DNA from: Fratercula arctica
Taxonomy: Eukaryota > Chordata > Aves > Charadriiformes > Alcidae
Direction of reading: 5' to 3'
Length of the DNA: 64,000 bases
NCBI GenBank assembly: GCA_947846985.1
Contig: CANTUZ010000020.1
Location: 5,553,459-5,617,458, forward strand
Shown here: piece after piece, positions 11,201 through 20,625 of the stretch
Position numbering within the stretch: position 1 is the first letter of the stretch
Layout of the letters: each line of letters opens with the position of its first letter
Translations under genes and position numbers: made by a program
Notes under the pieces: model-generated
What the model was told of the DNA's origin: nothing
The model's database searches: none
What the model saw: the letters and a program-made list of their open reading frames with translations, nothing else

Positions 11201-13002
11201 ATACAATGTGACAAAGTCCTAGTCCTCTTACCTGCTCCTCCTGCTAGCTTCTGCAGCACAGGGGGCCACGTTGAAAAAGCAGGAAGAAGATCTGGGTAGA
11301 CCCACAGAGTGTACACTGTCCCAAAACAGAACAGAAATTTAAAGATGCATCATTAAAAACTTCTCTAGCTGTTACTTCTTCCCATCTTTAAGACCAAGCA
11401 GTACGATACTAACCACAACTAAACTTTCTGCTGTTACTCGGGTAATCAAGAAATCTGAAATCAGAACAATCCTACAATAATTAGTAGATGCGATGGAGAA
11501 AAATAAACTGCTAGTTAATTCAAGCTCCTGTGAATTATTATAAAGGATACAGATAAATGTTTGCATTATTTTCCTTAAATCAAGGACACTTTGAGCTAAA
11601 ATGCTACTCCAACAGGGAAGAATTGCTAGGTATGGGAAAAAGAAAAGCAGAGAATATCAGAGCAATTCATTGCCTAATTGCAGGGCTGCCTGGAATTGGA
11701 CATCATGCTTCCTGGAATTACACCTTGCAGTGGATACAAGAGAGAAAAGAGGCTAAGATGCCAAACTATGACTTAATAGACCTGCTTCCTCGTTTTTAAC
11801 CTCTGAGCACCTCAATTTCCTTCTTGCAGAAAGAATCCAGAAATGCCACTGATTTTGCAGAGATGTTGGTAGAATAAATGCACTAAAGATTATGAAGCAT
11901 AGCAATACAATAGTGATAGGATAAGTACCTAAGATGGACACAAGCAAATCTTTTGAGGAAAGGTGGGTGCCCAGTAAGTAAAGAGGGAGGATTATTCTAG
12001 TCCACTCCCCATACCTGTTGGATACAGAGCCTTCTCGATTTCAAACAGTATTGGGTTCCTGTTATTTGTGTAAACAGTGACGGCCTCCCCTTTGTGAGAG
12101 TATATTTTGATGACATTAAGCTCTTCCTTGTTTGGAATAAACTCAGTCAATTGTTCAGCACTAAGGTTAGGAAAAGCTGCTGCAACATCAGTTCGTAGTT
12201 TCCTCCTGAAATGATAAAATCACAAGCATGTTACAAAGATGTCTAGACCATCCCTCAAAATAATTCCTAGATCAGTAGTTACTATTTTGTTGGCTGTTCA
12301 TGAGATTGCTGTTTCTTCACAGCAGGTAATTTCAAGCATTTGTGTCTGGATTCACAAATGAGAAAGCTGCATGCTGAAAGAATACTGGGAAAAGGCCAAA
12401 TATGCTTGCCCTGCTCAAATTCTTCCTTAAAAGTCTGCTTATACCTGCTGTTGCTGTCTTTGCCCGTGTTTTGCAGTGACTTCATTACAGATCTGGCAGG
12501 CAGGAGCAGGGGTGCAGCCAGATTTCCCTCTCCCCCTAGGTTTAATTGATGTTTTAAGACGTGGTGACCAGCACAAGGCAGGTTTGTGTGGTCGTTCAGA
12601 GGCAGCAAGCGAGTCTGAAAGATGGGCAAGTCAGGTGAGCATCCCTACCCGCGAGCATAAGGATCAGCCAGGCCTCGATGGAACAATTCATTTAAGACTA
12701 GTTTAACTCGGAAAGCACATTCTGTATTCAAAACGTTCGCGTTTATCACAAATACAAGGTGAAAGGGGCTGCAGCTCCCTGCCTGCCCCCGGCCCGTGTC
12801 TCTGTGGGGGCCGAGCCGCCGCTGCCGGGCCGGGGCACCGGGACCGATGCCGGATCGCGGCGATTCCCGGCCGAAAAGGTCGGGCCCAGCGCCGCAGGCG
12901 GGACTGGGCCGCTCCCCGCGGCGGTGCTCCCCGGCCCGGCACTCACCGATCGGACCCCTTGATGGCGGTGTTGGATCTCACCCGGAACGCCCTGGAGAAC
13001 AT
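1630..13002 (-). CDS. EIF2D: EIF2D (ligatin), eukaryotic translation initiation factor 2D, complete, 15 coding exons
   Basis: EIF2D delivers tRNA to the 40S P-site without GTP and helps release tRNA and mRNA after termination (family knowledge). Coding exons, in transcript order: 13002-12947, 12205-12015, 11315-11232, 9100-9010, 8340-8233, 7581-7292, 7129-7012, 6559-6514, 5845-5742, 4503-4345, 3660-3571, 3469-3374, 2229-2109, 1980-1806, 1700-1630. All junctions are GT-AG, and the phases add up to 1800 nt, or 599 residues plus TAA (human 584). The protein starts MFSRAFRVRSNTAIKGSDR, close to human, with GCC before the ATG. Expected domains: MCT1-like N-terminus plus PUA (about 1-175), a variable acidic linker (about 177-273), SWIB/MDM2 (about 398-482) and SUI1/eIF1-like (about 506-580). 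The extra length compared with human sits mainly in exon 6. Promoter shared with DYRK3. Confidence 0.95.
3056..3264 (+). mobile_element. CR1 LINE 3' fragment in EIF2D intron 12
   Basis: The stretch matches the avian CR1 3' tail: GTGAGGCACTGGAACAGGTT near 3080, GGAGGTGTTGAAGGCCAGGC near 3131, and a GATCTTTAAGGTCCCTTCCA run leading to the terminal TTCTGTGATTG. The element is on the plus strand, so antisense to EIF2D. It is 5'-truncated, as nearly all CR1 copies are, and has no ORF left. Confidence 0.9.
3374..4503 (-). CDS. EIF2D: EIF2D exons 10-12: SWIB/MDM2-like domain
   Basis: Exon 10 (4345-4503) has VYHAPEIIPLYGVSAKMVPL, exon 11 (3571-3660) has SEVRNIIINYVKTNELVDE, and exon 12 (3374-3469) has NAILCDCLLDKSEQDE. 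These are aligned pieces of the SWIB-like domain of EIF2D, expected at about residues 398-482. The intron between exons 11 and 12 is only 101 bp. Confidence 0.9.
5742..7581 (-). CDS. EIF2D: EIF2D exons 6-9: acidic linker and start of the central winged-helix region
   Basis: Exon 6 (7292-7581, 290 nt) encodes a poorly conserved Glu/Asp-rich linker. Exon 7 (7012-7129) returns to strong similarity with HALKCKVKKSDLPLLTSTF. Exon 8 is only 46 nt (6514-6559) and encodes a PAGQQLDIKKSSYKK segment. Exon 9 (5742-5845) carries ILQVKELSKGVESIVEVDW. Exon 8 was found by matching the protein and is supported by TATAG before it and GTGAG after it. It is easy for a gene finder to miss. Confidence 0.9.
7130..7291 (-). 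other. EIF2D: EIF2D intron 6: 162 nt, in frame and free of stop codons
   Basis: The intron has a GTATCT donor and a CCCTGCAG acceptor. Its length is 54 x 3, and the reading frame of exon 6 continues through it into exon 7 without a stop. Retention would insert 54 residues, beginning GIFAYKWNHT and ending LVLFFPA, between the acidic linker and the EQMDAL segment. Whether it is ever retained cannot be seen here. Confidence 0.75.
8233..13002 (-). CDS. EIF2D: EIF2D exons 1-5: MCT1-like and PUA domains
   Basis: Exons 12947-13002, 12015-12205, 11232-11315, 9010-9100 and 8233-8340 encode residues 1-176. Recognisable pieces are NPILFEIEKALYPT in exon 2, YTLWVYPDLLPAF in exon 3, LMLPGVVVPSSGFPQVERG in exon 4 and MSTAEMLVAGMKGKGFAV in exon 5. 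These match the MCT1/PUA fold shared with MCTS1, which contacts the small ribosomal subunit in the family. The PUA part is expected at about residues 93-173. Intron 3 (9101-11231) is the longest of the gene and shows no further exon. Confidence 0.92.
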
Positions 13003-13386
13003 GGCGGGCCCGCAGCCCCGGCCGCCGCCGCCGCGCTCCCTCCCCTCAGGCCGCGGCAGCCGCCATGGCGCCGTCCGGCTGTACAAAAGCGTCCGGCTGG
13101 AAACCGCCTCCCTCAGCCCGCCCGGCCCGGCCCGGCCCGCTCCCCCCGCCCCTGGGCCCGACAGGTTCTCTCCTTACGGAGGCTCTTCCCCAACGCTTTG
13201 TTCTGTGAGGGGGCGGGGGGAGACCCGCCAAGGGTGGGAGGTGGAGAGGGGCGAGAAACGGGAGATGAAACTCAAAGGTTTTGCGTACGGATTTACAAAT
13301 GCATCGGCGCCGTATGAGGCGAGCGCCCGCCCGGCCGTCAGCCGGTCCCCCGCCCGGCTAAGCCCCGCTCCCCGCCCCGCCGCCAC

Positions 13387-13398
13387 TGCGCAGGCGCG
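13387..13398 (+). promoter_or_regulatory. NRF1-like site
   Basis: TGCGCAGGCGCG differs from the NRF1 consensus YGCGCAYGCGCR at one position. It sits between the two divergent start codons, where NRF1 sites are common in bidirectional housekeeping promoters. Binding is inferred. Confidence 0.5.
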
Positions 13399-13413
13399 GC
13401 CCGGCGGGGGGCC

Positions 13414-13427
13414 GTTCCCCTGGCAAC
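13414..13427 (+). promoter_or_regulatory. Partial RFX X-box
   Basis: GTTCCC, a 2-base spacer and GGCAAC resemble an X-box inverted repeat (GTNRCC, 0-3 bases, RGYAAC). The right half is perfect and the left half has one mismatch. The evidence is weak without conservation data. Confidence 0.25.
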
Positions 13428-13523
13428 AGGCGGGCCGGTGGCGGGCGGCCGCAGGCGGAGCGGAGGAGCCCGGCCGCCCGCCGCGGCGGCAGCGCTGGAC
13501 GGCGGAGCGGGGCCCGGCGGGGG

Positions 13524-14360
13524 ATGGGGGCCGCCCCCCCCTGCCGCCGCCATGCTGCTGGGCAGGAAACCGGAGGCGACCCTCGGTGCAGGTGAGGCGG
13601 CGGCCGCGGGGCCGGGCCGGGCGGGAGAGGGCTGAGGCGGCCGCTGGGCCCTCCGCGGGGAGCCCCGGCGGGGGTCCCGCGGCCTTGGGGAGGACCGGGC
13701 CGGGATGGCCGGGGAGCCGGGGATCCCCCCTCAACCCGCGCCCCCCTCGGTTTATCCCCTTCGCAAAACCTCCGGGCCCTAAAGCGGAGTCGGTCGCCTT
13801 AAATATTGCCATTTTGAGTTCTTTAACAGCATTTGCCAACAGTTAGGGTGCGAACCGACACCACCTTTTGGGTTTTTTTTTCCTTCCCCTTGCAGCAAAT
13901 CTGCCAACTGTAATTCCCACATATCGTTTTTATAGGATAAGCTACTTTTAAAGGATAGTCCTGTCAAGTATTTAAGTGCGGGCTCGTTTTCTGTTGTTCT
14001 CAGTGAGGCTCGTTCGGGATTATCCTACTCAAGGGAAAATGGGGAGTATGCTCGTTAATGTTTTTGAAGGGTATGTTTGCAGTGCAAAAGTTGATTTAAA
14101 AAAGAGAAGCTCTAAATTAAAAGTATCGCAAATAAAGATTTCTTAAGAGCTTTGCGCTCTGTTGTGGTATTAAAATATAGTCATAGTTAAATTCTAAAGA
14201 ATATTTAATAAATGAACAAGAACTGATGATCTTACAGATGAGAATATGCGAAATGAGATACATTTCAGTATTTATCTCTGTCTGTATCAGTGTGAATGGT
14301 TGTGACTAACTGGTTTGTGTACGGGACGTTTCCAGCCAGGTTTGGAGATGGATTATATGA
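13524..14360 (+). other. Upstream ORF overlapping the DYRK3 start codon (spliced, 30 codons)
   Basis: An ATG at 13524 has G at -3 and G at +4, a better context at +4 than the DYRK3 ATG at 13552 (G at -3, C at +4). It is out of frame with DYRK3. It reads through exon 1 to 13591, joins exon 2 at 14336 and stops at TGA 14358-14360. If the transcript starts upstream of 13524, ribosomes would have to bypass this ATG to make DYRK3. The transcription start is unknown. Confidence 0.45.
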
Positions 14361-17300
14361 CTCCTATATGAGGATAGATCAGATTAGGTACCAAGAGTCT
14401 ACAAATGAAGAACACAGCCCCTCAGGACTTCCTTCTCTTGGAAGATCTAATGTGAGTATTTTAAAGTCGTCTGGGTCTTCGCGTTGTGTTGTGTGGCAGT
14501 GAGAACTATCAAGGAGCTGGATATCTCCCTATAGAGACTAAATTAAAAGTGAGATGTTGCAGCTTTGTAGTAGCTTATTAACATTATTGCTCTTACTAAG
14601 CATGAAAATGATGTGGTACTGTGTTCAATGTAAAACTTGGTAGGCAGCATCAGAAATCCTCTCTTACTATCCTCAGCTCATGTTTTAATCAAGAAAGTTA
14701 TTTTACAAAAGGTTGAAGTGTTCTCCTGTGTCACCTTGTATGTTGATAAGTGTGTAGATCCACGCGTGCTTTGCTTTAACTCTTGCACCTTTGTACTTTG
14801 GTTTCCCTCATGAAAATTCCTAGAGATACATACTTAGGAAGAGCAGAAGGATCAGTGTGGGTTTGCGTGGCTGCCAAACATCTTACAAAAGTATCTTTCT
14901 CCTCTGAAAACTTTAGCCTTATCTGCCACTTCGTTGGCTAGCAAAATATCTCTTTATGGACTGAAGGTGTTAACGTGCTTCTTCGTAAGTGCTATGTTTC
15001 CTCAGCAGATGTGGAGTTATGAGATCTTTCCTTAAATTGATTGAACTGAGCAGTAGCAGTCATGTTTACAGTGATCTGACCTTTTAATGTTTTTAAATGT
15101 GTTTTGGCTCTTGTTGAATTCTGGCAGGAGCTCGAGCTTAAAAAAACACGCTCTGAAATGTGAAAATAGACATTTCACTGAGTGAGATGCATATGAAAAT
15201 CATCACCTTGTGGGGATTTATTGTAACAGATATTAGCAATTAATTTGGTCTGTGCAGTTCGCTGAGCAAACTCAGTAGCGTGGGTCTGTGTTTTCCCTTT
15301 TTTGCAATACTGAGGGAGAGCAGAAGGAATTTAGAGACTTGTTGAGTAGTAGAGTTTGAAGGTTTGAAGAGTAGTGGATTGGTTATTGTTTTGGGGTTTG
15401 TTTTTTTTTTTTTTTTTCAGGGACATGGCAACTTTTCAACTGCCATGTTTAAGTTGTAGTGTAACTTCAGTTGTTAAGTAGAATGGAACTATCCAGTTAA
15501 ATACAAATATAACTCTATAAATATTTTGTTTCACTGCTGTATCTTATTCTTCAACTGTATTTTGTCTGTCAAGCCTGTTAGCTTCTTAAAGCGAGATTAA
15601 GGATTATAGAATGCCTAGTTTTGCCATGATGACACATCAAAAAATACAACTTTAGTGGTATCTTGTGAGCAGGAACTGAGATGCAGCATGCAAGGATGAA
15701 AATCATGGTGCTCAATTTTAATGGGAAAGTGTCTGGAATTAAGTGATATTTGGTTTCCTTCTTGCAAGATTTTCTATTACCATGTAATGTTACATGAGAA
15801 TTGAAGAGTTCTGATGTCTGCAGCTGTCCATTCTTTTCATCTTGGCTGTAAGAGAATATAAATATCTCTGCTTAGAGAATAGATGGATTTAATTCAGTTT
15901 GCTTAATGCAGAAAATAACTGATGCACTTTTGTAAAACCAATTGTGTAGGAACTGGGTTAACTGCTTCCTTCTCAATTAAAATGAAGTTTTGTAAGTATG
16001 TGAAGATCTTCAGCAAGGTACCACTTGTGTTGTCAGTGTCATTTCTTGGCTGCTAACAGCACTTCATCAATAAAACAAAACCTGTGCAGCCTGCGATTTG
16101 TAAAAGCAAGCTGTCGAAAGCAAGCTGATGTTACCCAGGAGTCAGCTGACTTTAGCGTAGCTCTTCTGAGTTCAAGTTAGGATTCATCTATATTTGTGTC
16201 TCATCGTCATGTGGCAAATGAATTTGGTAGCCTTCTAAGAATGAAAACTTAGTCCGTACTACTGGATGGCTATTGAGTCGGATTTGAGATCCAAAGCCAT
16301 AGTTTCTTCATTGAGAAATAGTTCCAGGATAAATGGAATAATGAATTCCTTGTTTATTTAGGGATTCAAAAGTACAAAATGTTTGCTACAAACAGGAGCG
16401 TTAGCAGAGTTGTTATGGCTCCTGAAAAGAGAATATTTAGATTTAGCACTGTCTGCATGGCTTTCACGCTTTATCACCTTGTTACAGTTGATGACATTCA
16501 GACTGTTAACATCATTTTTTGGAAATCAGATACTTGAAAGACATTGATGTCATAAGTCATATTTCTGCAATACAGTAGTGCGTTTTGAGGTCTTGGTGCA
16601 CGATTTGCTCACCCCAGCAGAGAAGGCTGCGCTGCAGAGCCCTGCCAGTACAAACTGCCGCGGTGACGTTCTGCGTCAGAAGATTGTGTCTGTTCTAAGT
16701 CGCAGAGATAAAAAGCTGCTTCTGTTGTGCATACAATGGAAACCCATGTAGGAGGAATATCAAGTTTTGATTGCAAAGGTGAAAATAAGACTTCCACTGT
16801 AGAAGGACAGGCTTGTTTTGTTTTGGTCCCCCCCCGCTCTTGCCCTCCCCTGGAAAACTTCAGAAAACAAACAAGCGTGAACCTTGTTCTGTGCTTATGT
16901 TCTCTGTTTATTTGTAAACTTACTGTTTGAGTCTGTTGGACTGAATAGTCTTTTAGCCAGTTCTGAAAATATGTCATTCTTATCTTGGAGGTTCAGCCAG
17001 ACTCCGAGAAAAAGACGTTTATTCTCAGTTACCAGGGTTGGGCTTTGTTTTTGCGTTTAAGAGTTTCTGGAAAGGCGTGTCTCTTACAGTACACTGTATT
17101 TTTGGGTTGATAGGACGCAGAGTAGTGGAACTTAGTAGCATATATCCAATGACCTCTAGTCACCATTGATAAGGACTGACTTCTACAGGAAATGCCTATT
17201 TTTTGGGGTTGTGAGGAAGAGCTATCATTTCAAGGCAGCGGCAACAAACAGACTCTTAAGAGAGTCGTGTGTAGTTGTTTTTGGCCAGAACATTAACTTC

Positions 17301-19940
17301 CCTTATTTACTGACTGTGACGAGATGTTGGGATTGTGTGTAACTAAAAAGGAATTTGGTTTTATTGCTGTGGATCTGCAGGTTTATTTATATTTTTTTGT
17401 TTGATTCCTGTGTAGTTATTTTGGTTTTCAGGGATTTGGTTTGGCATGTGTCTCAAATCTTTATTTTTAGATTAAAGGACAAAATGGAAAACAGATGTTG
17501 CTGCTCTAGTCGTGGCTTCTGCAGTGTTGCACAGAATAAGACGACACCTCTCTGCTGTCTGTCAGCATGGAGCGTCAGTGGTAGAAAAGGGGAATAACTG
17601 CTGCTGTAGTACGAAACTGAACTCCAGGGAGTTATAGACTACTGATGACAAAGTTGGTGTAAGAGATATTCTCGATTACTCAAAGCTTCCAAGACTGTCT
17701 TAAGATAGTTGTGCAGCTATTGTGATTTCAAAAGGAGTTGTGGATATGATTATTTTTTTTCCCCTTGAAAGAAAAAACATCTTTTTTTTTTTTTTTAAAG
17801 TATGGTTTATCTTGTCCTGCTCTGTCATCCTTTCACTCCTGGTTCAGCTTGGTTACACCAGCCTTATGCCACTTGCTGTCATTTCTTTGTCTTCCTTCGG
17901 CACACTTGTATTCGCGATATTCCTGATGCCTCTCTGCTCATTCATGTTATGTTGCATGTTTCAGACAGGTGCAGGTTGCATTTGTCCTTGGTTGTGTTTG
18001 CTGCACCCACGTTTAAAGCTAAACATAGCTGTTCCCCCGGCTGTTTGCTGACTACGTGCATACTAGTAGGGATAGGTATTGTGTCCTTGTTTGAGCGTTT
18101 TGACTATCTAGGGTTTACCCTTTATGGACTTAAAAATACACCACATTTGTGCAAGTGCTTGTTTCAGTAAGTTGCATTCTCTTTGTGTACCTTTCTGTAA
18201 TTATGCTTGGAACTTGAGTTAGTTTAGGTCCAGCATTTTGTATTTGTTCCTGATAGAAATGCAAAACCTGTTGATGTTACTGTTGTTGGTTTATGGGGTA
18301 TTGATTTTAGTCTTACCCTGTGCTTGAAAAGATAAAGTAAAGCTTGCTTTTCTTTTTCCCATATATAGGTTTCTAGCAACAAACTTGCAATGAAGGATCA
18401 CCCTCTGACTGGAAGTCAGGTCAAAGTGGAGCAATTATTTGAGGACTCTGGCAACAGAAGGAGTAGCACTCTTCAGTCTGCAGGCATCGCTGCTTCAGAA
18501 AGATCTCTTCCTTCCCTGACAAAAGATAAAAGCTTAGAGAGCATAAGCACTTCTAAAGGTGGTGGTAGTTCCTCAAAAGCTCATAAAGCCATTTCCCAAG
18601 CTCCAGAGCAAGCTGTCAAACAGTACAAACATCAGTTATCTGCTTATGAGCAGCAAGAGATACTTAGTTTTTCTGAAATTTACTTTGTGGGTCCAGCTGC
18701 AAAAAAGAGGCAAGGAGTGATTGGTGGTCCCAACAATGGGGGTTATGATGATGACCAAGGCAGCTATATTCACGTGCCCCATGACCATCTTGCTTACCGG
18801 TATGAAGTACTCAAAATCATTGGCAAGGGCAGTTTTGGACAAGTTGCTAAAGTCTACGATCACAAACTCCACCAACACCTAGCCTTAAAGATGGTTCGCA
18901 ATGAAAAGAGATTCCATCGCCAAGCAGCAGAAGAAATCCGGATTCTGGAGCATCTGAAGAAGCAGGATAAAACAGGCAGTATGAATGTTATTCACATGCT
19001 GGAGAGCTTCACCTTTCGGAATCACATCTGCATGACCTTTGAACTCTTGAGTATGAACCTGTATGAGCTGATTAAAAGAAATAAGTTTCAGGGCTTCAGT
19101 ATCCAACTGGTACGCAAGTTTGCTCACTCTATACTGCAGTGTTTGGATGCTCTGTATAGAAACAAAATCATACACTGTGACTTGAAGCCAGAAAATATCC
19201 TCCTAAAACAGCAAGGGAGGAGTGGAATCAAGGTTATAGATTTTGGGTCCAGCTGTTTTGAGCACCAAAGAGTCTACACGTATATTCAGTCTCGATTTTA
19301 TCGGGCACCAGAGGTGATTCTGGGAAGTCGCTATGGGATGCCCATAGACATGTGGAGTTTTGGCTGTATTCTAGTGGAACTATTGACTGGATACCCTCTT
19401 TTTCCTGGAGAGGATGAGGGAGACCAGCTGGCTTGTATGATGGAGCTTCTTGGGATGCCACCTCAGAAGCTTTTGGATCAATCCAAGCGAGCCAAGAACT
19501 TTATCAACTCTAAGGGTCATCCTCGCTACTGCACTGTAACTACACACGCAGATGGAAGAGTGACCCTTAATGGGAGTCGATCCCGCCGGGGTAAAATACG
19601 AGGTGCTCCAGGGAACAAAGACTGGGTGACGGCGCTGAAAGGCTGCGACGATCCCTTGTTTATAGAGTTCTTAAAAGAGTGTCTCAGCTGGGATCCTTCC
19701 ACACGCATGACTCCGGGTCAAGCTTTAAGGCACCCTTGGATTTGTAAACGAACGCCCAAACCACCCAGCACTGATAAAACCTCCAGTAAACGGATTTCTA
19801 GCTATACAAGTTCTTTCACAGGAATAGGTTCCAAGTTGCCTCCTGTAGTTGGAGTAGCCAACAAGCTGAGGGCTAATTTAACATCCGACTCCAATGGCAG
19901 CATACCTCTATGTACTGTGCTACCCAAACTGGTCAGCTAA
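13552..19940 (+). CDS. DYRK3: DYRK3, dual-specificity tyrosine-phosphorylation-regulated kinase 3, complete, 3 coding exons
   Basis: DYRK3 is a CMGC-family kinase that dissolves stress granules and other condensates and links them to mTORC1 (family knowledge). Coding exons are 13552-13591, 14336-14451 and 18369-19940; phases join to 1728 nt, or 575 residues (human 588). Exon 2 encodes [13 protein letters not shown], matching human GDGVYDTFMMID, which supports the splicing. In full-length numbering: DYRK-homology box with [12 protein letters not shown] about 157-180, GKGSFGQV about 204-211, ATP-site Lys 226, HCDLKPEN from 321 with catalytic Asp 323, DFG 343-345, and the activation-loop YTY 355-357, whose second Tyr is the expected autophosphorylated residue. 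All catalytic residues are present. The N-terminal about 130 residues are Ser/Lys-rich and probably disordered. DYRK2 and DYRK4 are excluded by the match at the N- and C-terminal ends ([12 protein letters not shown]). Confidence 0.96.
14452..18368 (+). other. DYRK3: DYRK3 intron 2 (3.9 kb)
   Basis: AT-rich, no exon recognised. It contains a T17 tract ending in CAG (15401-15420), a C9-type run near 16828 and T-rich tracts near 17750-17800. A hydrophobic ORF at 17722-18051 is not convincing. No CR1 copy was seen in it. Confidence 0.6.
15401..15448 (+). repeat. T17-CAG acceptor-like tract followed by a perfect 8-bp hairpin
   Basis: Seventeen T at 15401-15417 run directly into CAG. Then ACATGGCA (15423-15430) pairs with TGCCATGT (15441-15448) across a 10-base loop. 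It resembles a strong 3' splice site followed by a stem-loop, within DYRK3 intron 2. Confidence 0.5.
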
Positions 19941-20625
19941 TAGAGAATAATGTATTTCCAGAATGCATACCTTGTATTTTAATTGTTTGTTAATAATGTG
20001 TAAGGAAGTTAAATGCAGAGGTTTTTAATGGATTTACTTTTTATTAGAGGCTGAATCTTGAATATAAAAATTTCAGTCAAAATGTACACATTTAAAGGGC
20101 TGACTTTTATCCAATTGTTTCACTCACAATGTGGTGCATATTACATTACCGGGTAGGGCAGCTCAGCTGTTGAGTAACATGACAGTTTGGCAGACGTGCT
20201 ATTTAATAATGCTGTTTTAGAAATCAACCTATTTCTTATCAAGACGGTTTAACAGATTATTTTGCTTAAGAAAGCAAGGGAAATTGATTTAAAATACGTA
20301 TTTTCAGTTAATCTCCAACTGAACTCTTTTTATTCTGGGGAGAGTTTTTATGTCTATTGTCAAAAGCACAAATGTGTTAATGTAACGCATTAGGAACTTA
20401 CTTGCAAATTGCTAACTTATGTTTGAAGAATTTTATTTCTCTGCGCCGCTTTTCCCTTATCTATCCTGGCTGAGATTTTTAAAAATACCATGGGATGTAG
20501 ACACCAAAGGAATTTGGTGTTGAAATTTTATCATCTGAATTTCTTTTTCTTTTTTTTCCAAAGGAGCGTAGAAATGCCATGGAACACAGGTTATATCTAA
20601 ATAAAACTACCAACTTCTGTACACT
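19941..20625 (+). other. DYRK3: DYRK3 3' UTR
   Basis: AT-rich sequence after the TAA at 19938-19940. It holds several ATTTA pentamers (for example at 20032, near 20088 and near 20199) and ends with AATAAA at 20600-20605. Longer forms that use later signals cannot be excluded. Confidence 0.6.
20600..20605 (+). terminator. DYRK3: DYRK3 poly(A) signal AATAAA
   Basis: Canonical AATAAA in CTAAATAAAACT, 660 bases after the stop codon, followed by T-rich sequence near 20625-20635. Confidence 0.55.

Larger units (their letters stand above)
12760..13800. promoter_or_regulatory. CpG island and probable bidirectional EIF2D-DYRK3 promoter
   Basis: The region is very GC- and CpG-rich, in sharp contrast with the AT-rich introns on both sides. 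The EIF2D ATG (13002, minus) and DYRK3 ATG (13552, plus) face away from each other with 549 bp between them, and no other promoter-like sequence is seen. No TATA box is visible. An NRF1-like site and a partial X-box lie in the middle. Transcription start sites cannot be placed from sequence. Confidence 0.8.

Noticed and set aside
12959..13846. 295-codon plus-strand frame across the EIF2D-DYRK3 CpG island
   Set aside because: Low-complexity Pro/Arg/Gly/Ala translation that crosses the DYRK3 exon 1 donor and the EIF2D start. It is explained by CpG composition.
17722..18051. Hydrophobic 109-residue frame in DYRK3 intron 2 that looks like membrane helices
   Set aside because: It comes from T-rich sequence (TTT and CTT codons give Phe and Leu). 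No splice sites or family match.
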